Origin: Gemmatimonadota bacterium
GTDB lineage: Bacteria > Gemmatimonadota > Gemmatimonadetes > Gemmatimonadales > GWC2-71-9
Length of the DNA: 64,000 nucleotides
Direction: 5' to 3'
Assembly (NCBI GenBank): GCA_003222035.1
Contig: QHUS01000069.1
Span: forward strand, 50,819-114,818
The notes under the pieces are model-generated. The model ran no database searches. It saw only the letters and a list, made by a program, of their open reading frames with translations, and was not told the origin of the DNA. Shown one piece after another: positions 55,514 through 64,000 of the stretch. Made by a program: the position numbers and the translations under genes. Each line of letters begins with the position of its first letter. The first letter of the stretch is position 1.

Positions 55514-56269
55514 TTAGAGCACCCGCTCCCGCTTCACCCTCACATCCACGACGTTGTCCACCCAGGACCAGAGCGAGTCCTGTCGCTCCATCGGTACACC
55601 ATCGTGGAAGTGGCGCCGCCAACCGCGCATGACCTCGGCGTCTTGTGTCCACAGGCGCACTCGCTTGCGCGGCACCTTACGCTCCCACAACTGGGCGATC
55701 GGTGGAGAGGCGTAGAGCAAGCGCACAGTGACGTTGCGGGACAGGTATTCGAGCGGGCTCAGGTCTACCCGTTTGTACTTATCCTCCGACGAGATGCGGC
55801 CAGAGCCGGGGTAGTCGGGCTCGCCGTCCGAAAAGAGGACGACGTTGAGCGGCGCGAGCACGAGGTTGTTGCGGCGCACATGCACCGCGGCGCGCTGGAA
55901 GAACGCGTTAAAGTCCGTGATCGGGTCCTCTTGGGGAAACCAGGCGCGTAGGTTCGCCGAGATCTGGTCGGGCGACAGACCCGAGAGATCTTGGATCGGG
56001 TGGAACACCTTGGCCTGCCCCGGGCGCTCGCCCCCGAGCTCACCGACAAAGATCGCGGTGTTCCGCTGCAGCCCGCCCAGCCCGTTCAAGTGGCAGTAGA
56101 TGTACAGCGCGGCGAAGTCGATCGCCCCACTGAAGGCGGAGTTGTGGCGGAATGAGCCGCTGATGTCCAAACCGATCACCAACGTGGACCTGGGTGGTGC
56201 GGCGCGCTCCGACGGTGAGCACGCCACAACCCCGAGCGCAAGAACCAGCGCCGGCACGCGCCCCTTCAT
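55514..56269 (-). CDS. VWA-domain-like lipoprotein
   Basis: Exported 251-residue protein. The lipobox VVAC places the lipidated Cys at 17; a metal-ion-dependent adhesion site of the DxSxS type is D35-I-S37-G-S39 in VIGLDISGSF, with NVVLFSDGEPDYPG downstream, as in von Willebrand factor A domains. The C-terminal 70 residues are basic and rich in Arg/Trp. Its ATG overlaps the stop of the membrane protein gene by one base, so the two are co-translated. Function unknown. Confidence 0.82.
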   Translation of the reverse strand: MKGRVPALVLALGVVACSPSERAAPPRSTLVIGLDISGSFRHNSAFSGAIDFAALYIYCHLNGLGGLQRNTAIFVGELGGERPGQAKVFHPIQDLSGLSPDQISANLRAWFPQEDPITDFNAFFQRAAVHVRRNNLVLAPLNVVLFSDGEPDYPGSGRISSEDKYKRVDLSPLEYLSRNVTVRLLYASPPIAQLWERKVPRKRVRLWTQDAEVMRGWRRHFHDGVPMERQDSLWSWVDNVVDVRVKRERVL

Positions 56270-57507
56270 CAGGCGCCTCCCTCGGCGATGTGGTGCTTGC
56301 CGGTGGTGATGAACGGCGTGCTGGCGAGCACCTGGTCCAGCGAGCGGAACGGCAGCGTGAAGTGCGGCTTACCCGCCACCACCACGACCAGGAAGTTGAA
56401 CCCCGCCGCCACCAGCTGGAGCGAGGGCAACGTGAGCAGCTCGACGAGGTGCTGGGCTTCCTTCTTAAACCACTCGTGCTCGGCCTTGAGCGCGTTGATC
56501 GGCCCACGCCAGAACTCCAGGTCCGCCCCGGCGAGGGGGCGCGCGGCGCCCTGTTGTCCCTCCATCGCTTTCCGTCCCAGGATCGCGAGCAGGGCCGGGG
56601 TCCCGAACCGGCCGAACAGGAACCACGTCATGCCGCGGACGCCGGTCCAGCCGAGGAATGCCAGCCCGAGCGTGCCGACCACGCCGAGCTCGATCCCCTG
56701 CTGGGCGAGCCACGGGGTGATGGCGTCGATCAGCTCGCGATACAGGAACAGCACCTCGAACAAGGCGACCGTGATCTCGACGCCCACCATCGCGACGATC
56801 TGTCCGAACGCCCTGGTCTGGATCGCCTCGTTCAACACCTGGATGCAGGCGAAGCTGCCCCCGATGATGATGAACAGGAAGAACCACAGGATCACCACCA
56901 GGGCGAGGGGATTCACCGTGTACCCCGTCAAGTCGGCAAGCAGCTCGGACATCGTGGGGCGGAGGGTGAACGTGAAGATCGTGGCCTCGATCATCGACCA
57001 GAAGATGAGCAGCGTGAAGGCGAGCCACGGCACCCCGGGGTGGCGCGACGACGAATCGAGCAGCGCAAACGGCGACAAGACCAGGCTCTTCACCGTCCGC
57101 CAGATAAGTCCCACGCCGAGCTTGAGCAGCCCCCAGATCCAACCCACGAACACGATCAGGAAGCGCGCCATGCCCACCCAGTAGAACCAGGCCATCCGCG
57201 CCGCGTCCCACCACGACATCAACAAGGCCGTCAGCACGCGTGCCGTGTGCCCGAGGCGGAACGGAATGGTATAGAGGGAGATCATCGTGCCCCACACACC
57301 CGCCACGAGGACGAACGTGGGGAACAAGAGCAGCAGGACCTTCCCCGCCACTTCCCAGAAGGAACCCCCGCTGAGCACCATGCGGAACACGTACGCCTGC
57401 CAGTCAATGATCCACGACAGGCCTCCCCAAATCCAACCCCACACGGTCTGCAGAATCCAGCTCCACTGCTCCGTCTGGGCGTTTGGCATATGTCTGTGTC
57501 CCTTCAT
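56269..57507 (-). CDS. Large multi-pass membrane protein of unknown function
   Basis: A 412-residue protein very rich in Trp, Phe and Leu. Hydrophobic segments occur at about 30-50, 55-80, 105-135, 165-185, 200-225, 235-260 and 275-300, so at least seven membrane passes. A hydrophilic region at 310-360 (REFW, LKAEHEWFKKEAQHLVELL) is probably cytosolic and helical, and the C-terminus has two short hydrophobic stretches. No family recognised. Start ATG 57507, or ATG 57489 (MPNAQTEQW). Encoded with the VWA lipoprotein as a two-gene operon behind a good promoter. Confidence 0.75.
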   Translation of the reverse strand: MKGHRHMPNAQTEQWSWILQTVWGWIWGGLSWIIDWQAYVFRMVLSGGSFWEVAGKVLLLLFPTFVLVAGVWGTMISLYTIPFRLGHTARVLTALLMSWWDAARMAWFYWVGMARFLIVFVGWIWGLLKLGVGLIWRTVKSLVLSPFALLDSSSRHPGVPWLAFTLLIFWSMIEATIFTFTLRPTMSELLADLTGYTVNPLALVVILWFFLFIIIGGSFACIQVLNEAIQTRAFGQIVAMVGVEITVALFEVLFLYRELIDAITPWLAQQGIELGVVGTLGLAFLGWTGVRGMTWFLFGRFGTPALLAILGRKAMEGQQGAARPLAGADLEFWRGPINALKAEHEWFKKEAQHLVELLTLPSLQLVAAGFNFLVVVVAGKPHFTLPFRSLDQVLASTPFITTGKHHIAEGGA

Positions 57508-57558
57508 GGCGATAAAACGGGGGAACGGCGTCCGCTGAGACTCTGCGGCAGGGGCGCA

Positions 57559-57586
57559 TTAATAAAGCGGCGCCCAGCCCTGTCAA
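57559..57586 (-). promoter_or_regulatory. Promoter for the membrane protein-VWA operon (TTGACA-N16-TATTAA)
   Basis: On the minus strand TTGACA (57586-57581) and TATTAA (57564-57559) are 16 bases apart. The predicted start near 57552 gives a 45-base leader to the membrane protein gene at 57507. The remaining part of the 143-base gap faces the GroES-like gene, which has TATACT at 57638-57643 just 7 bases before its ATG but no -35 that I can see. Confidence 0.7.
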
Positions 57587-57650
57587 GCGGTGCACGTGAT
57601 CCACATCACCAAATCAGCGCTGGGGCAGGGGATGTAGTATACTGGTGCCC

Positions 57651-58031
57651 ATGCCTGACGAGTCCCCCAAGCGCCTCATCGTCGTCGGTGACCGCGTGCT
57701 CATCGCCCCCGAAGAGGGGGAGGAACGCACCAACGTCGGCCTGTACCTGCCGCCGACGGCGATCGAAACGCGGCAGGTCCAGGGGGGGCGGGTCCTGGCC
57801 ACGGGGCCCGGCACGCCGATGACCGAGCCGGCGAGCATGGACGACGAACCGTGGAAGATCCGTGGGCCCGACGTGAAGTACCTGCCGATGCAGGCGCGCG
57901 TCGGGGACTACGCCCTGTTCTTCCGGAAGGCGGCGGTTGAAATCACATTCGAGGGGACGAAGCACCTGGTCGTCCCGCAGGCGGCGATCCTCGTGCTGGT
58001 GCGGAAGGGGCCGCCGGAGGAGGCGGAGTAG
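57651..58031 (+). CDS. GroES-like co-chaperonin family protein
   Basis: A 126-residue protein with the Cpn10 layout: VVGDRVLIAPEEGEERTNVGLYLPPTAIETRQVQGGRVLATGPG at the N-terminus and FRKAAVEITFEGTKHLVVPQAAILVLV at the end. It is longer than standard GroES (about 97 residues), with an insertion PMTEPASMDDEPWKIRGPDVKYLPMQARVG in place of the short linker, so it may be a specialised relative. No groEL is in the window. The ATG lies 7 bases after a TATACT -10-like element, so the message may be nearly leaderless. Confidence 0.8.
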   Translation: MPDESPKRLIVVGDRVLIAPEEGEERTNVGLYLPPTAIETRQVQGGRVLATGPGTPMTEPASMDDEPWKIRGPDVKYLPMQARVGDYALFFRKAAVEITFEGTKHLVVPQAAILVLVRKGPPEEAE

Positions 58032-58034
58032 CTC

Positions 58035-58352
58035 ATGGCCGACATCGGATGGGCGCGGAGCCGCGGTGACCGCGCCGAAAAGGAAGGCCTGCGGCGGGGC
58101 GCGTGGTACCGCATCGTGGAAGAGTCGGGCAAGTCGTGGGTCGTGCTCGACGTGCATCGGGTGGAAGTCCGCGTGCCGAAGGAAACCGTGGATATCCGCC
58201 GTGAACGCCCCCAGTCGTGGAGCGTGGTGCACGAGCCCCATCTCGTCTGCCCGGGCTGCCACAAGCGACAACACGTCTCCGGGCAGCCGAAGGAAGTGAA
58301 ATGCTACGAATGCGAGAACAGTTACAGCGTCGACTGGCAGGAGCGGGCGTAG
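58035..58352 (+). CDS. Small zinc-ribbon protein
   Basis: A 105-residue protein starting 3 bases after the GroES-like gene. Residues 5-60 look like a beta-barrel of SH3 style (GAWYRIVEESGKSWVVLDVHRVEVRVPKETVDIR), and residues 70-100 form a zinc ribbon: CPGCHKRQHV, then CYECENSYSVDW. Not assigned to a named family. The close pairing with the GroES-like gene suggests a shared transcript. Confidence 0.75.
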   Translation: MADIGWARSRGDRAEKEGLRRGAWYRIVEESGKSWVVLDVHRVEVRVPKETVDIRRERPQSWSVVHEPHLVCPGCHKRQHVSGQPKEVKCYECENSYSVDWQERA

Positions 58353-58457
58353 CGTCTTCCCTCATCGGTCCTTCGTCATCCGGTCGCGCATAGTTTAGGT
58401 CCTCGCCGCGCGATTTGGGCTTCGGTGTGGCAACCGGGGCCCGTTTTCTTTTGCCCC

Positions 58458-59651
58458 ATGGCGACGTTCAGCGGCGGGCTGGAGCGGGCGCGCGAATTGT
58501 TGGCCGTCCGGTTTGGCCATGCGGCGTTCCGCGTTCACCAGCTCAAGGTCATCGGACCGTTGCTCGCGGGCCGGAGCGTGCTCGCCGTGCTCCCGACCGG
58601 CGCGGGAAAGTCGCTCTGCTACCAGCTGCCCGCCCTCATGGCCCCCGGTCTCACGCTCGTGGTGTCGCCGCTCATTTCACTGATGCAGGACCAGGTCGCG
58701 GCACTGCGACGGCGCGGGATCGCGGCCGCGTTTCTGAACAGCCTCCTCGCGCCGGATCAGCGGCGCACGATCCTCGAGGCCGCGCTCTCCGGACAACTCA
58801 CGCTCCTCTATTGTGCCCCGGAGCGTCTCGGATCGCTCGTGCATCGGCTGGCCCGCGCCGGCCGCGAGGTGTCGCTCCTGGCCGTCGACGAGGCGCACTG
58901 CATCGTCGAATGGGGGAACGAATTCCGTCCCGCATACCGGCGACTCGATCGGGTGCGCTACTTGCTCGGGGAGCCGGTGACCATCGCCCTGACGGGAAGC
59001 GCGACTCCCGCCTCCCGCGCCGACATCCTGCAATTCCTCCGGATTCCGCGCGCGGAGGTCGTCGTCACGTCGTTCGATCGGCCGAATCTGGTGTTTCGCG
59101 TGGAGCGCGTACGCGACGACCGCGCGCGGTTCGGGCGCATCCGCCAGCTGATCCGTGGCGCGGGCGGACCGGTGATCGTGTACACTCCCACCCGCCGTCT
59201 GACCGAGCTGGTGACACGGGCGCTGCTGCGCCTCGGGGTCCCGGCCGCCCCGTACCATGCGGGGCTCACGGCGGGGACGCGGCGTCGTGTGCTGCGCGCT
59301 TTCCTCGCCGACCGGGCACCGGTGGTGGTCGCGACCAGCGCCTTCGGCATGGGCATCGACAAGCCCGACGTGCACCGGGTGTTGCATTGGGGACCGTCCC
59401 ACACCATGGAGGCGTACTATCAGGAGGCGGGACGTGCCGGTCGCGACGGCCGTCGGGCCGAGTGCGTGATGCTGTGGCGGCCGTCCGACTTCGAGTGGAG
59501 GGAGGGGGGCGGTGGCGCGGCGGACCTGCGACGCTACGTCGAAGGGCGGCGGTGCCGGCGTGGCACGCTGCTCGCGTATTTCGGCGAGCGCGCGACGGCT
59601 TGCGCCGGCTGCGACGTCTGTGGGCTACCGAGTTGCCGCCCCTCAACTTAG
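58458..59651 (+). CDS. recQ: RecQ-type ATP-dependent DNA helicase, short form
   Basis: 3'-5' helicase of 397 residues. It shows Walker A LPTGAGKSLCYQLPAL, DEAH box VDEAHCIVEWG, motif III ALTGSAT, and motifs V-VI ATSAFGMGIDKPDVHRVLHW and QEAGRAGRDGR. After a Gly-rich spot (REGGGGAADL) a zinc-binding remnant, CRRGTLLAYFGERATACAGCDVC, ends the protein; the winged-helix RQC and HRDC domains of E. coli RecQ are absent. Start ATG 58458 (MATFSGG). A TAGTTT about 65 bases upstream may be its -10. Confidence 0.92.
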   Translation: MATFSGGLERARELLAVRFGHAAFRVHQLKVIGPLLAGRSVLAVLPTGAGKSLCYQLPALMAPGLTLVVSPLISLMQDQVAALRRRGIAAAFLNSLLAPDQRRTILEAALSGQLTLLYCAPERLGSLVHRLARAGREVSLLAVDEAHCIVEWGNEFRPAYRRLDRVRYLLGEPVTIALTGSATPASRADILQFLRIPRAEVVVTSFDRPNLVFRVERVRDDRARFGRIRQLIRGAGGPVIVYTPTRRLTELVTRALLRLGVPAAPYHAGLTAGTRRRVLRAFLADRAPVVVATSAFGMGIDKPDVHRVLHWGPSHTMEAYYQEAGRAGRDGRRAECVMLWRPSDFEWREGGGGAADLRRYVEGRRCRRGTLLAYFGERATACAGCDVCGLPSCRPST

Positions 59652-59680
59652 GCAGGGAGTTCCCCCACCCATCCGTGGGG

Positions 59681-59709
59681 TTGGCGACGCGAACGCCGCG
59701 GAATAGCTT
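59681..59709 (+). promoter_or_regulatory. Promoter for the serine-cycle gene cluster (TTGGCG-N17-TAGCTT)
   Basis: TTGGCG at 59681-59686 and TAGCTT at 59704-59709 are exactly 17 bases apart, about 50 bases before the aminotransferase ATG. The leader contains two T-runs and GAGGACCGAG as a possible ribosome site. The same TAGCTT -10 is used by trpD. Confidence 0.6.
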
Positions 59710-59759
59710 AGGGCCGAATCTCGCTGTGTTTTTCCCCGTCTTTTTCGAGGACCGAGTGT

Positions 59760-60922
59760 ATGCCCGGCCGCAACTTCCTGTTCGTCCCCGGCCCGACCAA
59801 CGTGCCCGAGCGCATCCTCCGCGCGATGGATCGCCCCATGGAGGATCACCGCTCGTCCGCGTTCCCCGACCTCGCCACCGGACTGCTCCGCGACATCCGG
59901 AAGGTCTTCCAGACGACGACGGGACAAGCGTTCATCTTCTCTGGATCGAGCTCGCCCAGCGGCACGGACTGCGGGTGGACATCATCGACGTGGAGTGGGG
60001 CGAGGGGGCGCCCGCGGATCGCATCGGCGAGATCCTGTCCCAGGACAAACAGCACGAGATCAAGGGGCTGCTCATCGTTCACAACGAGACGGCCACGGGT
60101 GTCACGAGCGACATCGCGGCCGTGCGCGGCGCCATGGACGCGGCACACCATCCGGCGCTCCTCTACGTCGATGGGGTCAGCTCGGTCGGCTCCATCGACT
60201 TTCGGATGGACGAATGGAAGGTGGACCTCGCGATCACCGGATCGCAGAAGGGGCTGATGCTCCCGGCGGGCCTCGGGATCGTGTGCGCGAGCCCCAAGGC
60301 GCTCGCCGCCCGGGAGCAGGCGAAGTGCCCGCGCGCGTTCTTCGACTTCGGAGACATGATCTGGGCGAATGCCACCGGCTACTTCCCGTACACCCCGTCC
60401 ATCCCATTGCTCTACGGCCTGCGCGAGTCACTCGCCATCATCGCGGAGCAGGGACTCGACAACATTTTCGCGCGCCACCATCGGCTCGCCGACGGTGTGC
60501 GCGCGGCCGTCCGGGCGTGGGGCTTGAAGCTGTGCGCCAAGGCGCCGCAGTGGTACTCGGACACCGTGAGCGCCATCATGATCCCGGATGGGACCAATGC
60601 CGCCGACGTGATCGACGTCGCGTTCCGCCGCTACAATCTGGCACTGGGTGCGGGACTCGGGCGGCTGGCGGGGAAGCTGTTCCGCATCGGCCACCTCGGT
60701 GACCTGAACGAGCTCATGCTGCTGGGCGCCCTCGCTGGGGCCGAGATGGCGATGCGCGACGTCGGGATCCAGCTGACGCCCGGCGCCGGCGTCGCCGCGG
60801 CCCAGGAGCACTACCGCGCCACCGCCGCCCCCCTGGCCGCTCGACCCCCCGCGCCGGCGTCGACCGACGCTCAACTGCCAGCCTCCGGAAAGCCGGCGCC
60901 GCGCGCGACCGTGCGCGCATGA
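59760..60922 (+). pseudogene. Serine-glyoxylate aminotransferase, internally deleted and frameshifted
   Basis: Class V PLP aminotransferase that should transfer the amino group of serine to glyoxylate. The 5' part reads MPGRNFLFVPGPTNVPERIL to GQAFIF; at about 59935-59942 the frame changes and the sequence resumes at WIELAQRHGLRVDIIDVEWG. About 33 residues (normally including PAxGTGGWEAALxNTLSPGD, which helps bind PLP) are missing, roughly 100 bases. The 3' part is intact, with VDGVSSVGSIDFRMDEW and the PLP lysine in TGSQKGLMLPAG. Either a true pseudogene or an assembly collapse. It overlaps the malyl-CoA lyase gene by 4 bases. Confidence 0.82.
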
Positions 60923-61875
60923 GCCTCACCCGCTACGAGCCGGCGCACGCCCGGCTGCAGCGGAGCGAGCTCGCCGTCCCCGGGTCGCAGCCTGCGCTGT
61001 TCCGGAAAGCACTGGACGGCGACGCCGACTACGTGTTCCTCGATCTCGAGGACGCCGTCGCGCCCGCCGACAAGGAGCAGGCCCGAACGTACGTCATCGC
61101 GGGGCTGCTCGAGCACGACTGGAAGGGTGGGGGCCGCGGCAAAACCATCTGCGTTCGCGTCAACGGCATCGACACCCACTACATGTACCGCGACGTCGTG
61201 GACGTGGTGGAGCAGGCAGGACATAAACTCGACATCGTGCTGGTCCCCAAGGTCGGCGTGCCGGCCGACGTGTACCTGGTGGACGCGTTGCTCACGCAGA
61301 TCGAAGCCGCCCGGCGCATCCCGCATCGTATCGGGATCGAGGTCCTGATCGAGACGGCGCTGGGGTTGGCGAACGTCGAGGCGATCGCCCAGGCGAGCCG
61401 CCGCCTCGAGGCGATGCACTTCGGCGTCGCCGACCTCGCCGCGAGCCTGCGCGCGCGCACCGTCAGCATCGGGGGGCTGAATCCAGAGTACCCGGGCGAT
61501 CAGTGGCATGGGGCGCTGGTGCGGATCGTGACCGCGTGTCGGGCCTACGGGCTGCGGGCGATCGACGGCCCGTACGGGGACTTCAAGGATCCGGAAGGCT
61601 TTCGCGCCGCCGCGCGCCGGGCGGCGGCCCTCGGCTACGAAGGGAAATGGGCCATCCATCCTTCCCAGATCGCGCTCGCGAACGAGGTGTTCACCCCACC
61701 GGCCGCGGAGGTGGAACGCGCCCGCCGAATCCTCGTCGCACTTGACGACGCCGCGCGCGCGGGCCGGGGCGCTGCGCAGCTCGATGGGCGCATGATCGAC
61801 GCGGCGTCGGCGCGCATGGCCCAAAACATCGTGCAGATCGCCGCGGCGATGTCGCTCGCGAACACCCGCGCCTAG
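60919..61875 (+). CDS. mcl: L-malyl-CoA lyase (HpcH/HpaI/CitE family)
   Basis: Cleaves malyl-CoA to acetyl-CoA and glyoxylate. The 318-residue TIM barrel shows [71 protein letters not shown] and the C-terminal [20 protein letters not shown]. These resemble the malyl-CoA lyases of the serine and ethylmalonyl-CoA cycles. The two genes downstream encode the enzyme that makes its substrate, which fixes the assignment well. Confidence 0.9.
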   Translation: MSLTRYEPAHARLQRSELAVPGSQPALFRKALDGDADYVFLDLEDAVAPADKEQARTYVIAGLLEHDWKGGGRGKTICVRVNGIDTHYMYRDVVDVVEQAGHKLDIVLVPKVGVPADVYLVDALLTQIEAARRIPHRIGIEVLIETALGLANVEAIAQASRRLEAMHFGVADLAASLRARTVSIGGLNPEYPGDQWHGALVRIVTACRAYGLRAIDGPYGDFKDPEGFRAAARRAAALGYEGKWAIHPSQIALANEVFTPPAAEVERARRILVALDDAARAGRGAAQLDGRMIDAASARMAQNIVQIAAAMSLANTRA

Positions 61876-61877
61876 CC

Positions 61878-63053
61878 GTGGATATCCACGAATACCAGGC
61901 CAAGGAGCTGTTGTCGGGCTTCGGCGTCCCCGTGCCGAAGGGAGGCGTGGCGTACAGCGCCGAGCAGGCGGTCTACCGGGCCAGCGAGGTCGGGGGCGAC
62001 CGGTGGGTGGTGAAGGCGCAGATCCATTCCGGCGCCCGCGGGAAGGCCGGGGGGGTGAAGCTCTGCACCACCGACGCGGACGTGCGGCAGGCGGCGAAGG
62101 ACCTGCTGGGGAAGACCCTCGTAACCTCGCAGACCGGCCCCGAGGGCCTTCCCGTGCACCGCGTGCTGGTCGAGCAGGCGCTGCCGATCGAGCGCGAGTT
62201 GTACGTCGGCCTGGTGCTGGACCGGAAACGCGAGCGCATCGTCGTGGTCGCGCATCCACACGGCGGCATGGAGATCGAAGAGATCGCGCAGCGGGAGCCG
62301 GCGGCGATCCTGCGCGAGGAAGTCGAGCCGGCCGTCGGGATGCAGGGGTTCCAGGCGCGGGAGCTGGCGTTCGGGTTGGGTCTCGGGCCCGCCCAGGTGA
62401 ACCAGGCGGTGACGACGATTCTCGGAGCGTATCGCGCCTTCCGCGAGCTCGACGCGACCATGGTCGAGATCAACCCGCTCGTCCTTACTACCGACGGCCG
62501 GGTGTTCGCCCTCGACGTGAAGATGAGCTTCGACGACAATGCGCTGTTCCGCCGGCCGAACGTCGCCGAGCTGCGCGATTACGCGCAGGAAGATCCGCGC
62601 GACGCCGAGGCCGCGGAACACGGCCTGAATTACGTCGCATTGGAGGGCGACATCGGCTGCATCATCAATGGCGCCGGCCTGGCCATGGCCACGATGGACA
62701 TGATCAAGCACGCCGGGGGCGAGCCAGCCAACTTCCTCGACATCGGTGGCGGGGCGAGCCCCGACCGAGTGGCGGCGGCGTTCCGCCTCGTCCTGTCCGA
62801 CAAGAACGTGCGCGCCGTTCTCGTGAACGTCTTCGCCGGGATCAACCGCTGCGATTGGGTGGCCGAAGGCGTGGTGCAGGCGGTCCGAGACGTGCACGTC
62901 ACGGTCCCCCTGGTGGTCCGGCTGGCAGGCACCAACGAAGCGGAGGGTCGTCGGATCCTAACCGAGAGCGGTCTCCCGATCCTCACCGCCGACACACTTT
63001 CGGAAGCAGCGGAGCGCGTAGTCACGGCTCGCGACGGCGGTGTGGCGGCATGA
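61878..63053 (+). CDS. mtkA: Malate-CoA ligase (malate thiokinase) beta subunit
   Basis: ATP-grasp subunit of an acyl-CoA synthetase of the succinyl-CoA ligase family, 391 residues, GTG start. [64 protein letters not shown] and [15 protein letters not shown] are shared with SucC. The assignment to malate rather than succinate rests on its partner sequence and on the malyl-CoA lyase next to it. Overlaps the alpha subunit by 4 bases. Confidence 0.86.
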   Translation: MDIHEYQAKELLSGFGVPVPKGGVAYSAEQAVYRASEVGGDRWVVKAQIHSGARGKAGGVKLCTTDADVRQAAKDLLGKTLVTSQTGPEGLPVHRVLVEQALPIERELYVGLVLDRKRERIVVVAHPHGGMEIEEIAQREPAAILREEVEPAVGMQGFQARELAFGLGLGPAQVNQAVTTILGAYRAFRELDATMVEINPLVLTTDGRVFALDVKMSFDDNALFRRPNVAELRDYAQEDPRDAEAAEHGLNYVALEGDIGCIINGAGLAMATMDMIKHAGGEPANFLDIGGGASPDRVAAAFRLVLSDKNVRAVLVNVFAGINRCDWVAEGVVQAVRDVHVTVPLVVRLAGTNEAEGRRILTESGLPILTADTLSEAAERVVTARDGGVAA

Positions 63054-63964
63054 GCATCCTGCTCGACGAGCAGACGCGCGTCCTCATCCAGGGCTTCACC
63101 GGCGACAAGGGCACGTTCCACGCCAAAGAGATGATCGCGTACGGCACCAACGTCGTAGGCGGGGTCACGCCCGGGAAGGGCGGCACGACGCACCTGGGGC
63201 GGCCGGTGTTCAACACCGTCAAGGAAGCCGTCGCGAACACCGGCGCCGCCGCCAGCCTGATCCTGGTCCCCGCGCCGTTCTGCGCCGACGCCATCATGGA
63301 AGCCGCGGACGCAGGGATCCGGCTGGTCGTGACCATCACCGACGGTGTGCCCGCGCAGGACATGATGGGCGTCAAGCGCTACCTCTGGCGTTATGCCAAG
63401 GAGCGCCGGACCACGCTGATCGGGCCGAACTGCGCCGGCATCATCAGCGCCGGCCGCGCGATGATGGGCATCATGCCCGGCCACATCTACGCTCGGGGAG
63501 CAGTCGGCGTCGTCACTCGTTCGGGCACGCTCGGCTACGAGGCCGCGTCGCAGATGCAGGCCCTCGGCGTGGGCATCACCACCAGCGTCGGCATCGGCGG
63601 CGACCCGATCAACGGCAGCTCATTCGTTGACATCCTGGCGTTGTTCGAACTGGACCCGGCCACCGAGGCGGTGATGATGATCGGGGAGATCGGAGGGCCC
63701 CAGGAAGCGGACGCGGCGCGGTTCGTGAAGGAGCAGATGGCGAAGCCGGTGATCGGCTACGTGGCGGGCCTCACCGCCCCCAAGGGCCGCCGCATGGGAC
63801 ACGCGGGCGCGATCATCTCGGCGTACGGCGACACGGCCGCCGAGAAACATGAGATCATGCGCTCCGCCGGACTGATCGTGGCGCCGAGCCCGGCCCAGCT
63901 CGGCGCCACGGTGGCCGCGGCGCTGCGTCAGCGCCCGTCGCGGCCGGTGATGGTGCCGCAGTGA
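63050..63964 (+). CDS. mtkB: Malate-CoA ligase (malate thiokinase) alpha subunit
   Basis: CoA-binding and phosphohistidine subunit, 304 residues. It has [63 protein letters not shown] and the phospho-His loop [33 protein letters not shown] differs from the SucD consensus, which has CPGI followed by a KIGIMPG segment, and matches malate thiokinase MtkB as I remember it. With mcl it converts malate to acetyl-CoA and glyoxylate at the cost of one ATP. Confidence 0.87.
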   Translation: MSILLDEQTRVLIQGFTGDKGTFHAKEMIAYGTNVVGGVTPGKGGTTHLGRPVFNTVKEAVANTGAAASLILVPAPFCADAIMEAADAGIRLVVTITDGVPAQDMMGVKRYLWRYAKERRTTLIGPNCAGIISAGRAMMGIMPGHIYARGAVGVVTRSGTLGYEAASQMQALGVGITTSVGIGGDPINGSSFVDILALFELDPATEAVMMIGEIGGPQEADAARFVKEQMAKPVIGYVAGLTAPKGRRMGHAGAIISAYGDTAAEKHEIMRSAGLIVAPSPAQLGATVAAALRQRPSRPVMVPQ

Positions 63965-64000
63965 ACACGGGGGGAGGGGGAGGGGGAGGGGGGGGGGGGG
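63965..64000. other. G-rich low-complexity end of the window
   Basis: After the mtkB stop the sequence is AACAC followed only by G with single A interruptions. It may be a genuine G-rich intergenic tract like those inside genes here, or a poly-G artefact at a contig end. Confidence 0.7.

Noticed and set aside
63050..63964. Succinyl-CoA synthetase (sucCD) as the identity of the last two genes
   Set aside because: The [20 protein letters not shown] segment and the malyl-CoA lyase neighbour favour malate-CoA ligase; a phylogeny would settle it.
1..64000. tRNA or rRNA genes, CRISPR arrays, insertion sequences, integrases or attachment sites
   Set aside because: None was recognised by eye in either strand; a tRNAscan or IS search was not possible, so small tRNA genes cannot be fully excluded, though the tight packing leaves little space.

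Overview
The window is 64 kb of very GC-rich bacterial chromosome packed almost solid with genes; the largest gap is about 140 bases. The gene content (PurS/PurQ/PurL purine synthesis, bacilliredoxin, PgpH and PhoH, a two-subunit acyl-CoA mutase with MeaB, secreted lipoproteins) and promoters of the TTGACA/TAGCTT type fit a soil or sediment bacterium, most like Gemmatimonadota. That is an inference from gene style, not a phylogenetic test. Several G-tracts, two of them with frameshifts, and a G-rich right edge suggest a metagenomic contig. I saw no tRNA, rRNA, CRISPR array or insertion sequence.

Region 1 (1-8703, minus strand): truA, a small transaldolase, purB, purC, psd, pssA, purS, purQ, a BamE-like lipoprotein, a zinc-ribbon protein and a purL that runs off the left edge. 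Region 2 (8797-25544): trpD diverges from truA; lexA sits on the minus strand; then trpC-trpB-(HEAT protein)-(HD-GYP protein)-trpA-(MCP-like receptor), folK, panB, a DUF711 protein, a secreted protein, panC, a YqeK-like HD hydrolase and a LytR_C lipoprotein, meeting rlmN tail to tail.

Region 3 (25623-46415) is one uninterrupted co-directional string of 18 genes joined by overlaps or gaps of 14 bases or fewer: ptsN, aspS, phoH, pgpH, ybeY, two CNNM/CorC proteins, meaB, acyl-CoA mutase large subunit, a bacterial eRF1-like protein, mutase B12 subunit, acyl-CoA carboxylase beta chain, a tripeptidyl-peptidase-II-like subtilase, AtuA in two pieces, an enoyl-CoA hydratase, a small membrane protein and a B12/radical-SAM protein. 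The last gene reads through an in-frame TGA to give a C-terminal CUAEP motif and is followed by a SECIS-like hairpin, so it is very probably a selenoprotein. A 22-codon frame with a perfect Shine-Dalgarno sequence follows it.

Region 4 (46547-57507): a tripartite RND efflux system, a YncE-like beta-propeller, a two-component system, a bacilliredoxin, and an operon for a membrane protein and a VWA lipoprotein. Region 5 (57651-63964): a GroES-like protein, a zinc-ribbon protein, recQ, then a serine-cycle module: a broken serine-glyoxylate aminotransferase, malyl-CoA lyase and malate-CoA ligase (mtkA, mtkB).

Recurring oddities are short tandem repeats inserted inside genes (the same octamer in meaB and in the AtuA C-terminal gene), G-tracts encoding glycine islands, a TrpA lacking its loop-6 region, an aminotransferase with an internal deletion, and promoters placed so close to start codons that the messages should be leaderless.
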